Assembly: GCA_947481985.1 (NCBI GenBank)
Contig: CANKIK010000002.1
Location: forward strand, 67,487 to 131,486
DNA: 64,000 nucleotides
Reading direction: 5' to 3'
Source: QWOP01 sp003669605
GTDB lineage: Bacteria > Planctomycetota > Planctomycetia > Pirellulales > UBA1268
This document shows positions 38,658-47,378 of this stretch, one piece after another. Within the stretch, counting starts at the first letter, position 1. Every line of letters starts with the position of its first letter. Below the pieces are notes generated by a model. The model was not told the DNA's origin. It saw nothing but the letters and a program-made list of their open reading frames with translations, and did no database searches. The position numbers were made by a program, and so were the translations under genes.

Positions 38658-39851
38658 ATGAAGATTCACGAATACCAGGCGAAGGATCTGCTGAGGGCGG
38701 CCGGCGTGCCTGTGCTGGCTGGCCGCGTGGCTCGGACCCCCGAGGAAGCCGCCGCTGCATTCACGGCGCTCGGCACCCCTGTGTGCGCCGTCAAGGCCCA
38801 GATCCACGCCGGCGGCCGCGGCAAGGGAATGGTGATCGGTTCGAAGCAGCGGGGGGTGGAGTTGGCAAAGAGCGCCGACGACGCTGCCCGGATCGCCAAG
38901 GGACTGCTCGACCAGACGCTGGTCACGATCCAGACCGGCCCCGAGGGGCAAATCGTCCGGCAGGTGTTCGTGGAGAGCGGCTGCCAGATCGATCGCGAGC
39001 TCTACTGTGCGATCCTCGTCGACCGCCATGCGGGGTCGCCGGTGCTCATCGCTAGCACCGCTGGTGGCATGGATATCGAGGAGGTGGCGACCAAGACGCC
39101 AGAACTGATCCTCTCCGAGCCGTTCGACCCAGATCGCGGACTGGCCCCTTACCAGACGCGGATTCTGGCCGCCAAACTCGGTCTGCCGGCGAAGAGCTGG
39201 CGGGCCGCGGAGCAGTGCTTTCGTTCCCTCGCTAAGGCTTTTGTGACCCTCGACGCCTCGCTCCTCGAGATCAATCCCCTCGTCCTCACCAAGGATGGTG
39301 GGATGGTGGCCCTCGACGCCAAGATGACGTTCGATGACAACGCCCTCTTCCGCCACCCTGGAATCGCAGCCCTCCGCGACGAGAAGGAGGAGGAGCCGGC
39401 CGAAACGAGGGCCGCGGCCGCTGGCCTGTCGTACGTCAAACTCAACGGCACGATCGGGTGCCTCGTCAACGGTGCCGGTCTGGCAATGAGCACGATGGAC
39501 CTCGTCAAATACCATGGCGGCGAACCGGCCAACTTCCTCGACGTCGGCGGTGGCGCCGACGTCAAACAGGTCACCGAGGCTTTTCGAATCATCCTCAGCG
39601 ACACGCATGTCAAGGCGATCCTGGTGAACATCTTCGGTGGCATCATGCGTTGCACGACGATCGCCAATGCGCTGATCGAAGCCAGCAAGACCGTCGGCTT
39701 CACCGTCCCCCTCGTGGTCCGTCTTGAGGGCACCGAAGTGGAGGAGGGGAAGAAGATTCTCGCCACCAGTGGCACCGCGATCATCACCGCCGACGGCCTC
39801 ACCGACGCGGCCAAGAAAGTCGTGGCGGCCGCCAAGGCCCATTCGGCCTAA
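38658..39851 (+). CDS. sucC: Succinyl-CoA ligase beta subunit
   Basis: The 397-aa product starts MKIHEYQAKDLLRAAGVP, the standard SucC N-terminus. It continues with the ATP-grasp features VKAQIHAGGRGKG, LEINPLV and DAKMTFDDNA. The C-terminal CoA-ligase part has NGAGLAMSTMD, FLDVGGGAD and NIFGGIMRC. With SucD it interconverts succinyl-CoA and succinate with nucleotide phosphorylation in the TCA cycle. It is the first gene of a sucC-sucD-lutA unit. Confidence 0.98.
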   Translation: MKIHEYQAKDLLRAAGVPVLAGRVARTPEEAAAAFTALGTPVCAVKAQIHAGGRGKGMVIGSKQRGVELAKSADDAARIAKGLLDQTLVTIQTGPEGQIVRQVFVESGCQIDRELYCAILVDRHAGSPVLIASTAGGMDIEEVATKTPELILSEPFDPDRGLAPYQTRILAAKLGLPAKSWRAAEQCFRSLAKAFVTLDASLLEINPLVLTKDGGMVALDAKMTFDDNALFRHPGIAALRDEKEEEPAETRAAAAGLSYVKLNGTIGCLVNGAGLAMSTMDLVKYHGGEPANFLDVGGGADVKQVTEAFRIILSDTHVKAILVNIFGGIMRCTTIANALIEASKTVGFTVPLVVRLEGTEVEEGKKILATSGTAIITADGLTDAAKKVVAAAKAHSA

Positions 39852-39860
39852 AATTTCAGC

Positions 39861-39900
39861 CTCAATCCGCATCCGCGAGCCTCAATCCGCATCCGCGAGC
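39861..39900. repeat. 20-bp tandem duplication between sucC and sucD
   Basis: CTCAATCCGCATCCGCGAGC occurs twice, head to tail and without a mismatch, starting 10 bp after the sucC stop codon. It looks like a recent slippage duplication. Confidence 0.9.
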
Positions 39901-39969
39901 CTCGCCCCCCACGCCCGGCATCCATCCGTCGCCTGTCAGCCCACACCCCAAAAACCCCTCGACCCACCC

Positions 39970-40854
39970 ATGAGCATCCTCGTCAACCGCGACACCCGCG
40001 TCATCTGCCAGGGCATCACCGGCAAGGTGGGTGAGTTTCACACCCGCGGCTGCCTCGACTACGGCACGCGGATGGTCGGCGGGGTGACGCCGGGGAAGGG
40101 GGGGGAGAAGGTGGCCGACCTGCCTGTGTTCGACACCGTTGCCGAAGCAGTCGCATCGACCGGTGCCAACGCGACGATGATCTTCGTGCCCCCCGCCTTC
40201 GCTGCCGATGCGATTCTCGAGGCGGTCGATGCCGGCATCCCGCTGGTGATCGCCATCACCGAAGGCATCCCGGTGCTCGACATGGCCCGGGTGATGCCGG
40301 TGGTCCACGCTTCAAAAAGCCGACTCATCGGCCCGAACTGTCCCGGTGTAATCACACCCGGACAGTGCAAAATCGGCATCATGCCCGGGTACATTCACAC
40401 CCCCGGTCACGTCGGCGTGATGAGTCGTTCCGGCACCCTGACCTACGAGGCGGTGTGGCAGTTAACGCAACTCGGCCATGGTCAAAGTTCCTGCGTCGGA
40501 CTCGGCGGCGACCCGCTGGTGGGATCGAGTTTCATCGACATCCTCGCCCTCTTCGAGGCTGATCCCGAGACCCACTCGATCCTCATGATGGGTGAGATCG
40601 GCGGCTCGGCGGAGGAGGAGGCCGCCGAGTTTGTCAAGCACCACGTGACCAAGCCTGTGGCGGCGTTCATTGCCGGCCAGACAGCCCCCCCGGGGAAGCG
40701 GATGGGCCATGCTGGGGCGATCATCTCCGGAGGAAAGGGGACCGCCGAGGCGAAACTCGCGGCGCTGGCCGACGCTGGCATCGAGATTGCCGTCAGCCCG
40801 GCCGACATGGGCGCGGCGATGGTCCGGGCGATCACCAAGAAGACCCAGCGATGA
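39970..40854 (+). CDS. sucD: Succinyl-CoA ligase alpha subunit
   Basis: The ATG at 39970 gives MSILVNRDTRVICQGITGKV, the usual SucD start, and 294 residues. The CoA-binding loop GITGKVGEFHT, IGPNCPGVITPG, SRSGTLTYEA, and the phosphohistidine site GHAGAIISGGKGTAEAK are all present. It forms the heterodimer with SucC. The stop overlaps the lutA start as ATGA, which couples a TCA-cycle gene to a lactate-utilisation gene. Confidence 0.98.
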   Translation: MSILVNRDTRVICQGITGKVGEFHTRGCLDYGTRMVGGVTPGKGGEKVADLPVFDTVAEAVASTGANATMIFVPPAFAADAILEAVDAGIPLVIAITEGIPVLDMARVMPVVHASKSRLIGPNCPGVITPGQCKIGIMPGYIHTPGHVGVMSRSGTLTYEAVWQLTQLGHGQSSCVGLGGDPLVGSSFIDILALFEADPETHSILMMGEIGGSAEEEAAEFVKHHVTKPVAAFIAGQTAPPGKRMGHAGAIISGGKGTAEAKLAALADAGIEIAVSPADMGAAMVRAITKKTQR

Positions 40855-41567
40855 ACGTCGATCTCTTTATCCCCTGTTTCGTTGACCAGATGACGCCGCG
40901 GGTAGGGATGGCGGTGGCGACTGTGCTTGAGCGCCTCGGCCACACTGTCAGTTACCGGCCCGCCCAGACATGCTGCGGCCAGCCGAGTTTCAATTCCGGC
41001 TACTGGGAGGAAGCCCGCGAGGTGGCGATCCGAACGCTCGCGGTCTTCTCAGGCGCTGATGTCGTGGTCGGACCGAGTGGATCGTGTGTCGCGATGATGC
41101 GGGTCTTCTACCCAGAGCTGCTCGCCGGCACGCCCCACGAGCAGGCGGCACTTGATCTCGCCAGCCGGACCTTTGAATTCGGCGAATTCCTCGTGGAGCG
41201 GTTGGGGGTCACCGATGTCGGTGCCCGCTTCCCACACCGCGTCACCTACCACGATGGCTGTCACGGTCTCCGCGAACTCCGGATCAAGACTGCGCCCCGC
41301 CAACTCCTCGCGGCGGTTGAGGGGCTGTCGCTGGTTGAGTGCGACGAACAAGAGAGTTGCTGCGGCTTCGGCGGGCTGTTCAGCGTCAAGTTTCCGATGA
41401 TCTCCACCGCGATGGCGGAAGTGAAGGCCGGATCGCTTGACCGCACCGCATGCGACTGGATCGTATCGAGCGACCCCAGTTGTCAGTTGCAACTCGACGG
41501 CTGGCTCTCCCGTCAGGGGAAGAAGGCTCGCACGATCCACCTCGCGGAAGTGCTGGCGGCACGCTGA
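40851..41567 (+). CDS. lutA: LutA-type (Fe-S) oxidoreductase subunit
   Basis: The 238-aa protein carries two cysteine-rich CCG domains: TCCGQPSFNSGY (40-51) and HDGCHGLRELRIK followed by ESCCGFGGLFSVKFP. This matches LutA/YkgE, a subunit of the LutABC L-lactate-oxidation complex that likely ligates an Fe-S cofactor. It overlaps sucD by 4 nt. The partner genes lutB and lutC lie 3.3 kb away (44909-47175) on the same strand. Confidence 0.93.
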   Translation: MNVDLFIPCFVDQMTPRVGMAVATVLERLGHTVSYRPAQTCCGQPSFNSGYWEEAREVAIRTLAVFSGADVVVGPSGSCVAMMRVFYPELLAGTPHEQAALDLASRTFEFGEFLVERLGVTDVGARFPHRVTYHDGCHGLRELRIKTAPRQLLAAVEGLSLVECDEQESCCGFGGLFSVKFPMISTAMAEVKAGSLDRTACDWIVSSDPSCQLQLDGWLSRQGKKARTIHLAEVLAAR

Positions 41568-41614
41568 CCATTTCGGCCGGCGGGCAGGGCGCCTGCTGGC
41601 GATCTCGCCAGGTC

Positions 41615-43018
41615 CTACTTCTTCGGCGCCGGCTTAAAGGGACTCTGCGGCCCGGCGGGCAAAGGGGTGTCTGTGCTGGGAGCCGGCTGCGGAACAGGTT
41701 GACCGGATGGCGGTATTGGAGTCCCCCCAGGCGCGCCGGGGAGGGGGACTGCCGGGGGGAGTGACTGCAGCGGCACTCCGGGGGCTGCAGCGGCAGGTTG
41801 CCCTGGCTGCCTGGGTACCCCAGGGGGCGTCCCAGTCGCCGGTGCACCGGTGGCCGGCACCGTGGCAGGCGGCACCGCGTTGGTGGGCGGGAGCGGGTTT
41901 GCGGGGGGAACAAATGTCGCCGCAGGAGGCCCGGTACTGGCCGGAGAGGGGACCACGCCGCCAGGAACCGTGTTGCCGACGGCCGGCACCGCTTGTGGTG
42001 AGGCCGTTCCCAGACTGGGAGCCGTCGCCGTGGCGTCGAGCGAGCCGGGAACAGGGCCCAATTTGCCCCCCCTCTGGAGACGCTTTACCTGGTCCTTCGT
42101 CATCGCCTGGACCGTCACCCACGGGCCGAGTCGATAGCGCTCAAACAGGCCGATGTCACGGGTCTGGTTGGTGTTGAGGTCATTGGTCTTGACGATGTAC
42201 GTGAAGGCGTTGTTGTCGTCGGCGTCCTCGTACTTCTCCCCTTGATCCCACTGCTGGTTCCAGTTGGTGTCGGCGTAGATCTCGCTCCACTGCTTCAACT
42301 CGATCGTCTCCATCACCGGCTGACCCGGCGGCGGCGGCGGTGCCGCCTTCGGCTCCTCCTTGTCCAGAGGAAAGCCCCGCTCCCCCTCCATCATGATCAA
42401 CTGATCATCTTTGGGAAGCGTTACGCACCGGCTGAAGAGCACCAGGATGTCGTTGCCGAAGTCGTAATAGGTCTTGGTGTGATCGAACTCGGCCCACGCC
42501 GGCAGCGGAACCATCGCGAGCGTCAACTGGAGGATGCCGGCGACGACGAATCCCGCCAGCATCCCCATCACGCCGCCACCGACGAGATCGACCAGTGGCG
42601 GGTAGTGGGTCGCTTCATCCTTCACTCCGGCTCCGACCGCCACCCGAATGGCGATCGCCACCACCGCGAGGCTGACGCCGAAGGCGATCGACTGCCTCCA
42701 GATCATGCCGAATTCGCCCCCCACCCCGGCCCACAGCAGCCATCCGTCGACGCGGTCGGTGATTGCCAACGCGACCACCACCGACGCCAGCGCCTGCAGT
42801 CCCCAGACGACCGCGAGGAACAGGCCGTACCGCGATCCCAGCCAGGCCATCAGCGCCACCAGCACCAAGACCATCGGGTCGGCAAACCGCTGCAGCGTCG
42901 AGGTGGCCAAAAGTGTCGAACTGACCATGAGCATCGAATCTGCCAGGAGCATCGAATCTGCCATGAGCATCGAATCTGTCAGGAGCATCGTCATTCCCAT
43001 TCCCAGCCCCGGAATCAC
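41615..43018 (-). CDS. CvpA-like membrane protein with Pro-rich tail
   Basis: The start is a GTG at 43018 that overlaps the stop of the upstream ATPase gene (GTGA), so translation is likely coupled. The N-terminus contains 6-residue repeats of SMLMAD type from an 18-bp tandem repeat. About four TM helices follow (VLVLVALMAWLGSRYGLFLAV, ALASVVVALAI, SLAVVAIAIRV, GMLAGFVVAGILQLTLAM), a pattern resembling the CvpA/colicin-V-production family. Then comes a soluble domain (~200-340) and about 125 residues of Pro/Ala/Thr-rich sequence, probably extended and extracytoplasmic. The family assignment is tentative. Confidence 0.8.
   Translation of the reverse strand: MIPGLGMGMTMLLTDSMLMADSMLLADSMLMVSSTLLATSTLQRFADPMVLVLVALMAWLGSRYGLFLAVVWGLQALASVVVALAITDRVDGWLLWAGVGGEFGMIWRQSIAFGVSLAVVAIAIRVAVGAGVKDEATHYPPLVDLVGGGVMGMLAGFVVAGILQLTLAMVPLPAWAEFDHTKTYYDFGNDILVLFSRCVTLPKDDQLIMMEGERGFPLDKEEPKAAPPPPPGQPVMETIELKQWSEIYADTNWNQQWDQGEKYEDADDNNAFTYIVKTNDLNTNQTRDIGLFERYRLGPWVTVQAMTKDQVKRLQRGGKLGPVPGSLDATATAPSLGTASPQAVPAVGNTVPGGVVPSPASTGPPAATFVPPANPLPPTNAVPPATVPATGAPATGTPPGVPRQPGQPAAAAPGVPLQSLPPAVPLPGAPGGTPIPPSGQPVPQPAPSTDTPLPAGPQSPFKPAPKK
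42924..42995. repeat. 18-bp tandem repeat, four copies
   Basis: Four head-to-tail copies of an 18-nt unit (consensus ACCATGAGCATCGAATCT on the plus strand, with G/T and T/C variants) lie in frame in the N-terminus of the CvpA-like gene and encode S-M-L-(M/L)-A-D repeats. The unit length is a multiple of three, so copy-number change would keep the frame. Confidence 0.9.
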
Positions 43019-44646
43019 TTCGCCACCCGTTGCATCTCGTTGATGCTCGTTACTCCAGTGAGCACCTTGGAGATCCCCGACTCCAGCAGGCTCTTCATCC
43101 CGCTCTTTCGTGCCGCCTGACGGACAGCCTGGATCGACGGCCGGCCGACGAGCAACTCACGGATGGCGTTGTCGAAGATCATCAGTTCGTGCAGGCCGGT
43201 GCGGCCGCGGTAGCCTGTCCCATGACAGGCCGCGCAGCCCTTCTCCTGGTAGATCACGACGTCCTTCACGACGGGGATGTTCCACTTCTGCTTCTGTTCG
43301 TCCGACAGTTTGACCGCCTCCTTGCACTTCGGGCACAGGACCCGCACCAACCGCTGGGCGAGCACCGCGGAGACGGCCGACTGGATGAGCGTCGCCTCGA
43401 CGCCGATGTCGAGCAGGCGGGTGACGGTGGTCGGAGCGTCATTGGCGTGGAGGGTGGTGAACACGAAGTGGCCGGTCATCGCCGCCTGCATGGTGATCTC
43501 CGCGGTCTCTTTATCGCGGATCTCGCCAACGAGAATCACGTCCGGATCCTGGCGGAGCGTGGAGCGGAGGATCTTGGAGAAGGTCAGTTCGGCGGCATTG
43601 TTGACGGCGGTTTGGGAAATGCCCTCCAGCCGGTACTCGATCGGATCCTCGATGGTGATGATGTTCTTGGATTGAACGTCGATCTCCGAGAGCGCCGCGT
43701 AGAGCGTCGTCGTCTTGCCTGACCCCGTCGGTCCACAGACGATCAGCATCCCGTGGGGCTGCTGGATGATCTCGCGGAGTTGCTCAACCACCGAGTCGCG
43801 CATCCCGATCGCACCCAGCCCCCCCTTGACGATGCCGCCGTCGGCGTCGAGGAGCCGCAGCGCCATCTTCTCGCCGAAATTCGTCGGTGCTGAGGCGGCA
43901 CGGACGTCGAAACGGCGATCCTCCATCAACACCGTGAATGTGCCGTCCTGCGGCCGGCGTTTTTCGGCGATGTCCATGTCGCCAAGGACCTTCATCGCCG
44001 ACAGCACTGCCTTCCCCTCCTCGCTCGGGACGCTCGCAACGTTCTGGAGGATGCCGTCGATCCGGCAGCGGACGACGTATTCCTCTCCCCCCTTCGGCTC
44101 CAGATGGATGTCGGTGGCGCGGAGTTCGACCGCTTTGAGGAACATATCCTGGACCGTTTTCACCGCCTGTGACGCCTCCCGGTCGAGGCCGTCTTTGCCG
44201 CGGCCGTCGACGGTGGTGCCATCCTTCTTCAGCAGCACGATCCGCGGGGCGGGGCCGGTGCGGACAAAACCACCACTCGACGGGGGGGGGAACACCCGGT
44301 CGAACTGCCGTTCCATTCCCATTCCCACCGCCGCCTTGCGTCCCATCCGCCGAGCGAAACTGGCGGAGAGCACCTTGTCGCCGGGACGGGCCTTGGTGTC
44401 ACGGTAGGCGACGTAGCCCAGAACGGCAGCCGGGATCACCAGCGCAAACAGCGGCAGCGGTCCCAGACCGGCCTGCCAACTTGCCAGGAAAAATAGGGCC
44501 CCCAGAACGGCGAAGATGACATTCCAAGGGAACGGGTTGCCGAGGACATGACGGGCATCGCGATCAACCCACAGGCAGGCCGCCGCCCAACAGGTCGCCA
44601 GCAGCAGCCACAGGCCGCCCGACCAGAGGAGCTGCTCACCCGCCAT
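43015..44646 (-). CDS. Type II secretion/type IV pilus assembly ATPase (GspE/PilB-like)
   Basis: The ATG at 44646 gives a 543-aa product. Unusually, the first ~85 residues contain two TM helices (LWLLLATCWAAACLWV; WNVIFAVLGALFFLASW) in place of the usual soluble N1 domain. The catalytic core has ATDIHLEP, Walker A GPTGSGKTTT, TIEDPIEYR, Walker B DVILVGEIRD and the His box TTLHAND. A tetracysteine zinc site (CPKC ... CAAC) near the C-terminus is typical of GspE/PilB. Its partner in the same transcript is the CvpA-like protein. The gene interrupts the lut genes in opposite orientation. Confidence 0.92.
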   Translation of the reverse strand: MAGEQLLWSGGLWLLLATCWAAACLWVDRDARHVLGNPFPWNVIFAVLGALFFLASWQAGLGPLPLFALVIPAAVLGYVAYRDTKARPGDKVLSASFARRMGRKAAVGMGMERQFDRVFPPPSSGGFVRTGPAPRIVLLKKDGTTVDGRGKDGLDREASQAVKTVQDMFLKAVELRATDIHLEPKGGEEYVVRCRIDGILQNVASVPSEEGKAVLSAMKVLGDMDIAEKRRPQDGTFTVLMEDRRFDVRAASAPTNFGEKMALRLLDADGGIVKGGLGAIGMRDSVVEQLREIIQQPHGMLIVCGPTGSGKTTTLYAALSEIDVQSKNIITIEDPIEYRLEGISQTAVNNAAELTFSKILRSTLRQDPDVILVGEIRDKETAEITMQAAMTGHFVFTTLHANDAPTTVTRLLDIGVEATLIQSAVSAVLAQRLVRVLCPKCKEAVKLSDEQKQKWNIPVVKDVVIYQEKGCAACHGTGYRGRTGLHELMIFDNAIRELLVGRPSIQAVRQAARKSGMKSLLESGISKVLTGVTSINEMQRVAK

Positions 44647-44908
44647 TGGTGGAACGACCACGCCTTCACCCGCCAGCAGGAACTATCGATCACGCCACCG
44701 TCACCCCCCAGGGCACGGCACCGAACCTGCTGATTTTAGTCTCCAGTGAGCGGAAAATCTATCTCGCCTCCCCCCGCCAGCGTGCTTTTGCCGGCCGCCG
44801 CCGCCAGCATGGCGGCTATCATCCTTCAGCGGCGCGATCCCTGCGGAGGATTCCGCCGACCGCCACAAGGCCTTCCCGCGCCTTCGAATCCCCTCCGCCC
44901 AACAGACC

Positions 44909-46414
44909 ATGATCGCCGACAACGCCACCTCCAGCCCCGCCGACACAACGCCCTCGAACGGCATCCCGTCTCGGCAGGCGAAGAAGCAGTTCCTCCACGA
45001 CGCCAGCCAGTACGTCCGCGACGCCGACCACCGGGCTTTCGTCCGCAAAGCACTGGCTGGCTACTACGCCAGCCGGGACGCGCAGAAAGCCCGCTACCGC
45101 GACTGGGAGCATGCCCGCGACGCCGCCAACCTCGCGAAGTGGGCGGCCGTCAACAGGCTCGACGAGGTGCTCGCCCGGTTCGCCGACACTTTCGAAAAGG
45201 CCGGCGGACAAGTCCACTGGGCGCGCGACGCTGCCGAGGCGCGGGAGATCATCCTTGGGATCGTGCGTGCCTCGGGCGCCAAGGCGATCATCAAGAGCAA
45301 ATGCATGACGAGCGAGGAGATCCACTTGAACGCCGCCCTCGAGAAGGAGGGGTTCGGCGTGGTGGAGAGCGATCTCGGGGAATTCATCCAGCAACTGCGC
45401 GGTGAGCCCCCCTTCCACTTTGTCTTCCCCTGTATGCACGTCCGCCGCGGTGAAATCAGCGCGCTGTTCGAGAAACATCTCGGCAGCGCCCCCACCGACA
45501 GCCCCGAGGAACTGACGATGATCGCCCGCCGGCACATGCGCCGGCTGTATATCGAGGCCGACGTGGGAATCACCGGTGCCAACTTCCTCGTGGCGGAGAC
45601 CGGACAGATCTCGATCACCGAAAACGAAGGGAATGCCAGGCTGACAGCTGCCCTGCCGCGGGTGCATGTGGCACTGGTGGGGATTGAGAAGTGCGTCGAG
45701 CGCCTCGATGACCTGGCGGTGCTGCTGCCGATGCTGGCGACCGCCGGCACCGGCCAGCCGCTCACCTGCTACAATACGCTCTACGGCGGCCCGCGGCGCG
45801 GTGGGGAGTGCGATGGGCCGCGGGAGATGCACGTCGTCCTCCTCGACAACGGCCGCTCGGCAATTCTCGCCGATCCCGAGCAACGCGACAGCCTGCAGTG
45901 CATCCGCTGCGGCGCGTGTCTCAATGTCTGCCCGATCTTCAAGAACGTGGGCGGCTTCACCTACGGCACCACCTACCAGGGGCCGATCGGTTCGGTGATC
46001 ACCCCCCACCTCCGCGGCCTGGCCGACTGGAATCACCTCTCCCAAGCCAGTTCGCTGTGCGGTGCCTGCACCGACGCCTGTCCGGTGCGGATCGATATCC
46101 ACCATCATCTCCTCCACAACCGCCGCAACGCTGCCCGCCGGGCTCCGAACCGGCTGGAGAGAATCGGCCACCAGGCGTTCGTGGCGGTCGCCTGTAGGCC
46201 CTGGCTGTTTGCCGCCGGTGGCACTGTCTTCCGGCGTTTGCTGTGGCTTTTGAAGAAGCTCCAACTGCCGCTGCTCAAGGATTGGCTCGCCAGCCGTGAC
46301 CTGCCAGCGGCCCCTGCGCAGAGTTTCCGTGATCAGTGGCATTCCCGGCCCCGGGCCGCACTGGCTCCGTGCCCTGCCGAGCGCAGCGGCAGTCAGTCTG
46401 GGGGGCAGCGATGA
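44909..46414 (+). CDS. lutB: LutB-type Fe-S protein of lactate utilisation
   Basis: The 501-aa protein has an N-terminal LUD domain (~60-300: IIKSKCMTSEEIHLN, ADVGITGANFLVAETG) and two 4Fe-4S clusters. Cluster one uses C331, C334, C337 and C341 (CIRCGACLNVCP); cluster two uses C384, C387 and C391. LutB works with LutA and LutC to oxidise L-lactate to pyruvate in the cytoplasm. The start ATG at 44909 follows a 262-bp region shared with the divergent ATPase gene. The stop overlaps lutC as ATGA. Confidence 0.95.
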   Translation: MIADNATSSPADTTPSNGIPSRQAKKQFLHDASQYVRDADHRAFVRKALAGYYASRDAQKARYRDWEHARDAANLAKWAAVNRLDEVLARFADTFEKAGGQVHWARDAAEAREIILGIVRASGAKAIIKSKCMTSEEIHLNAALEKEGFGVVESDLGEFIQQLRGEPPFHFVFPCMHVRRGEISALFEKHLGSAPTDSPEELTMIARRHMRRLYIEADVGITGANFLVAETGQISITENEGNARLTAALPRVHVALVGIEKCVERLDDLAVLLPMLATAGTGQPLTCYNTLYGGPRRGGECDGPREMHVVLLDNGRSAILADPEQRDSLQCIRCGACLNVCPIFKNVGGFTYGTTYQGPIGSVITPHLRGLADWNHLSQASSLCGACTDACPVRIDIHHHLLHNRRNAARRAPNRLERIGHQAFVAVACRPWLFAAGGTVFRRLLWLLKKLQLPLLKDWLASRDLPAAPAQSFRDQWHSRPRAALAPCPAERSGSQSGGQR

Positions 46415-47175
46415 ATGCCCGCGACACGATCCTGGCTCGGCTCCGTGAAGCGCTCTCCGTGCCCGGCCCCGGTCCCCACCAGCGTGCCGGCGAGATGGAG
46501 GGGCACGGTCATGCCTCCCCCCCGCCCACTCCGGCACTTGGGGGGCTGCAAATTCTGGCGCTCGAGGCCGCCAGGCCCTGGCTCCCCGAGGGGGGCGAGA
46601 CGCTTCCAGAACGCCTCGCGATGTTTGCGGAGAACCTCGGCCGCCTCAAGGCCCTCTTCCATCGCACGCCAGACATCCACGCTGCCGCCGATCTCCTCTT
46701 CGCACTGGCCCGGGAGCGGGACTGGAAGCGGGTCGCTTGGCACAGCCATCCCCTCGTGGAAGCTCTCTTGCCCGGCATTCCCTGCGCCACGCTCCACGTC
46801 GATGACGCCGGAGGACTCTCTGCCGATCTGGCCACCGACGCAACGCAGCGCAAGGATGCCCTGGAAGCCTGCGACGCTGGGATCACTGGCTGCGAGTCGC
46901 TCGTCGCCCAAACCGGCTCGATCCTCGTCTCGAGCGCCACCTGCGGCGGCCGGGGACTGTCGGTGCTGCCGCCGGTCCATGTCGTTGTGGCCACACCGGA
47001 GCAGGTGGTGGCCACGCTCGGCGACGCCTTCCAGGGCCTGCTCAGCGGGCATCCCAACGGGCTCCCCAGCATGCTCTCCTTCATCACCGGCCCCAGCCGG
47101 ACCGGTGACATCGAGCGGATCCTCGTCCTCGGTGCCCATGGCCCGAAGGAATTGATCGTGATCCTCGTGGGGTGA
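46411..47175 (+). CDS. lutC: LutC-type lactate utilisation protein
   Basis: The ATG at 46411 overlaps the lutB stop by 4 nt and gives 254 residues. The protein belongs to the LUD family: MNARDTILARLREALSVPG at the start, and the conserved core ACDAGITGCESLVAQTGSIL and LSVLPPVHVVVATPEQVV. The C-terminus has FITGPSRTGDIERILVLG, a typical LutC ending. An inverted repeat follows the stop (47179-47229). Confidence 0.95.
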   Translation: MNARDTILARLREALSVPGPGPHQRAGEMEGHGHASPPPTPALGGLQILALEAARPWLPEGGETLPERLAMFAENLGRLKALFHRTPDIHAAADLLFALARERDWKRVAWHSHPLVEALLPGIPCATLHVDDAGGLSADLATDATQRKDALEACDAGITGCESLVAQTGSILVSSATCGGRGLSVLPPVHVVVATPEQVVATLGDAFQGLLSGHPNGLPSMLSFITGPSRTGDIERILVLGAHGPKELIVILVG

Positions 47176-47178
47176 CCA

Positions 47179-47229
47179 GCAGCGGCCTGCCAGAGAAACA
47201 GCGCCGCGAACCACCGGCGGGGCCGCTGC
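47179..47229 (+). terminator. Long-loop inverted repeat after lutC
   Basis: A 9-bp perfect inverted repeat (GCAGCGGCC and GGCCGCTGC) flanks a 33-nt loop just after the lutC stop. No T-tract follows, so it may stabilise the mRNA end rather than terminate by itself. Confidence 0.3.
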
Positions 47230-47378
47230 GTAATAACTTCTGTCCGCCGTGGTCCGGCAGTCGGATGATTCCCTCCTGACTGCCAGGGACCGCGGCGGCA
47301 CCTTGAGACGGGAGACTGGTTGGCGGCCGGGTGTGCAAAAATCACATCCTGCCGTGGCAGACGGGCGGGGAGGTCCGC

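Noticed and set aside
44819..46537. 572-codon minus-strand open frame opposite lutB
   Set aside because: Antisense to a gene with intact Fe-S motifs; shadow of GC-rich coding.
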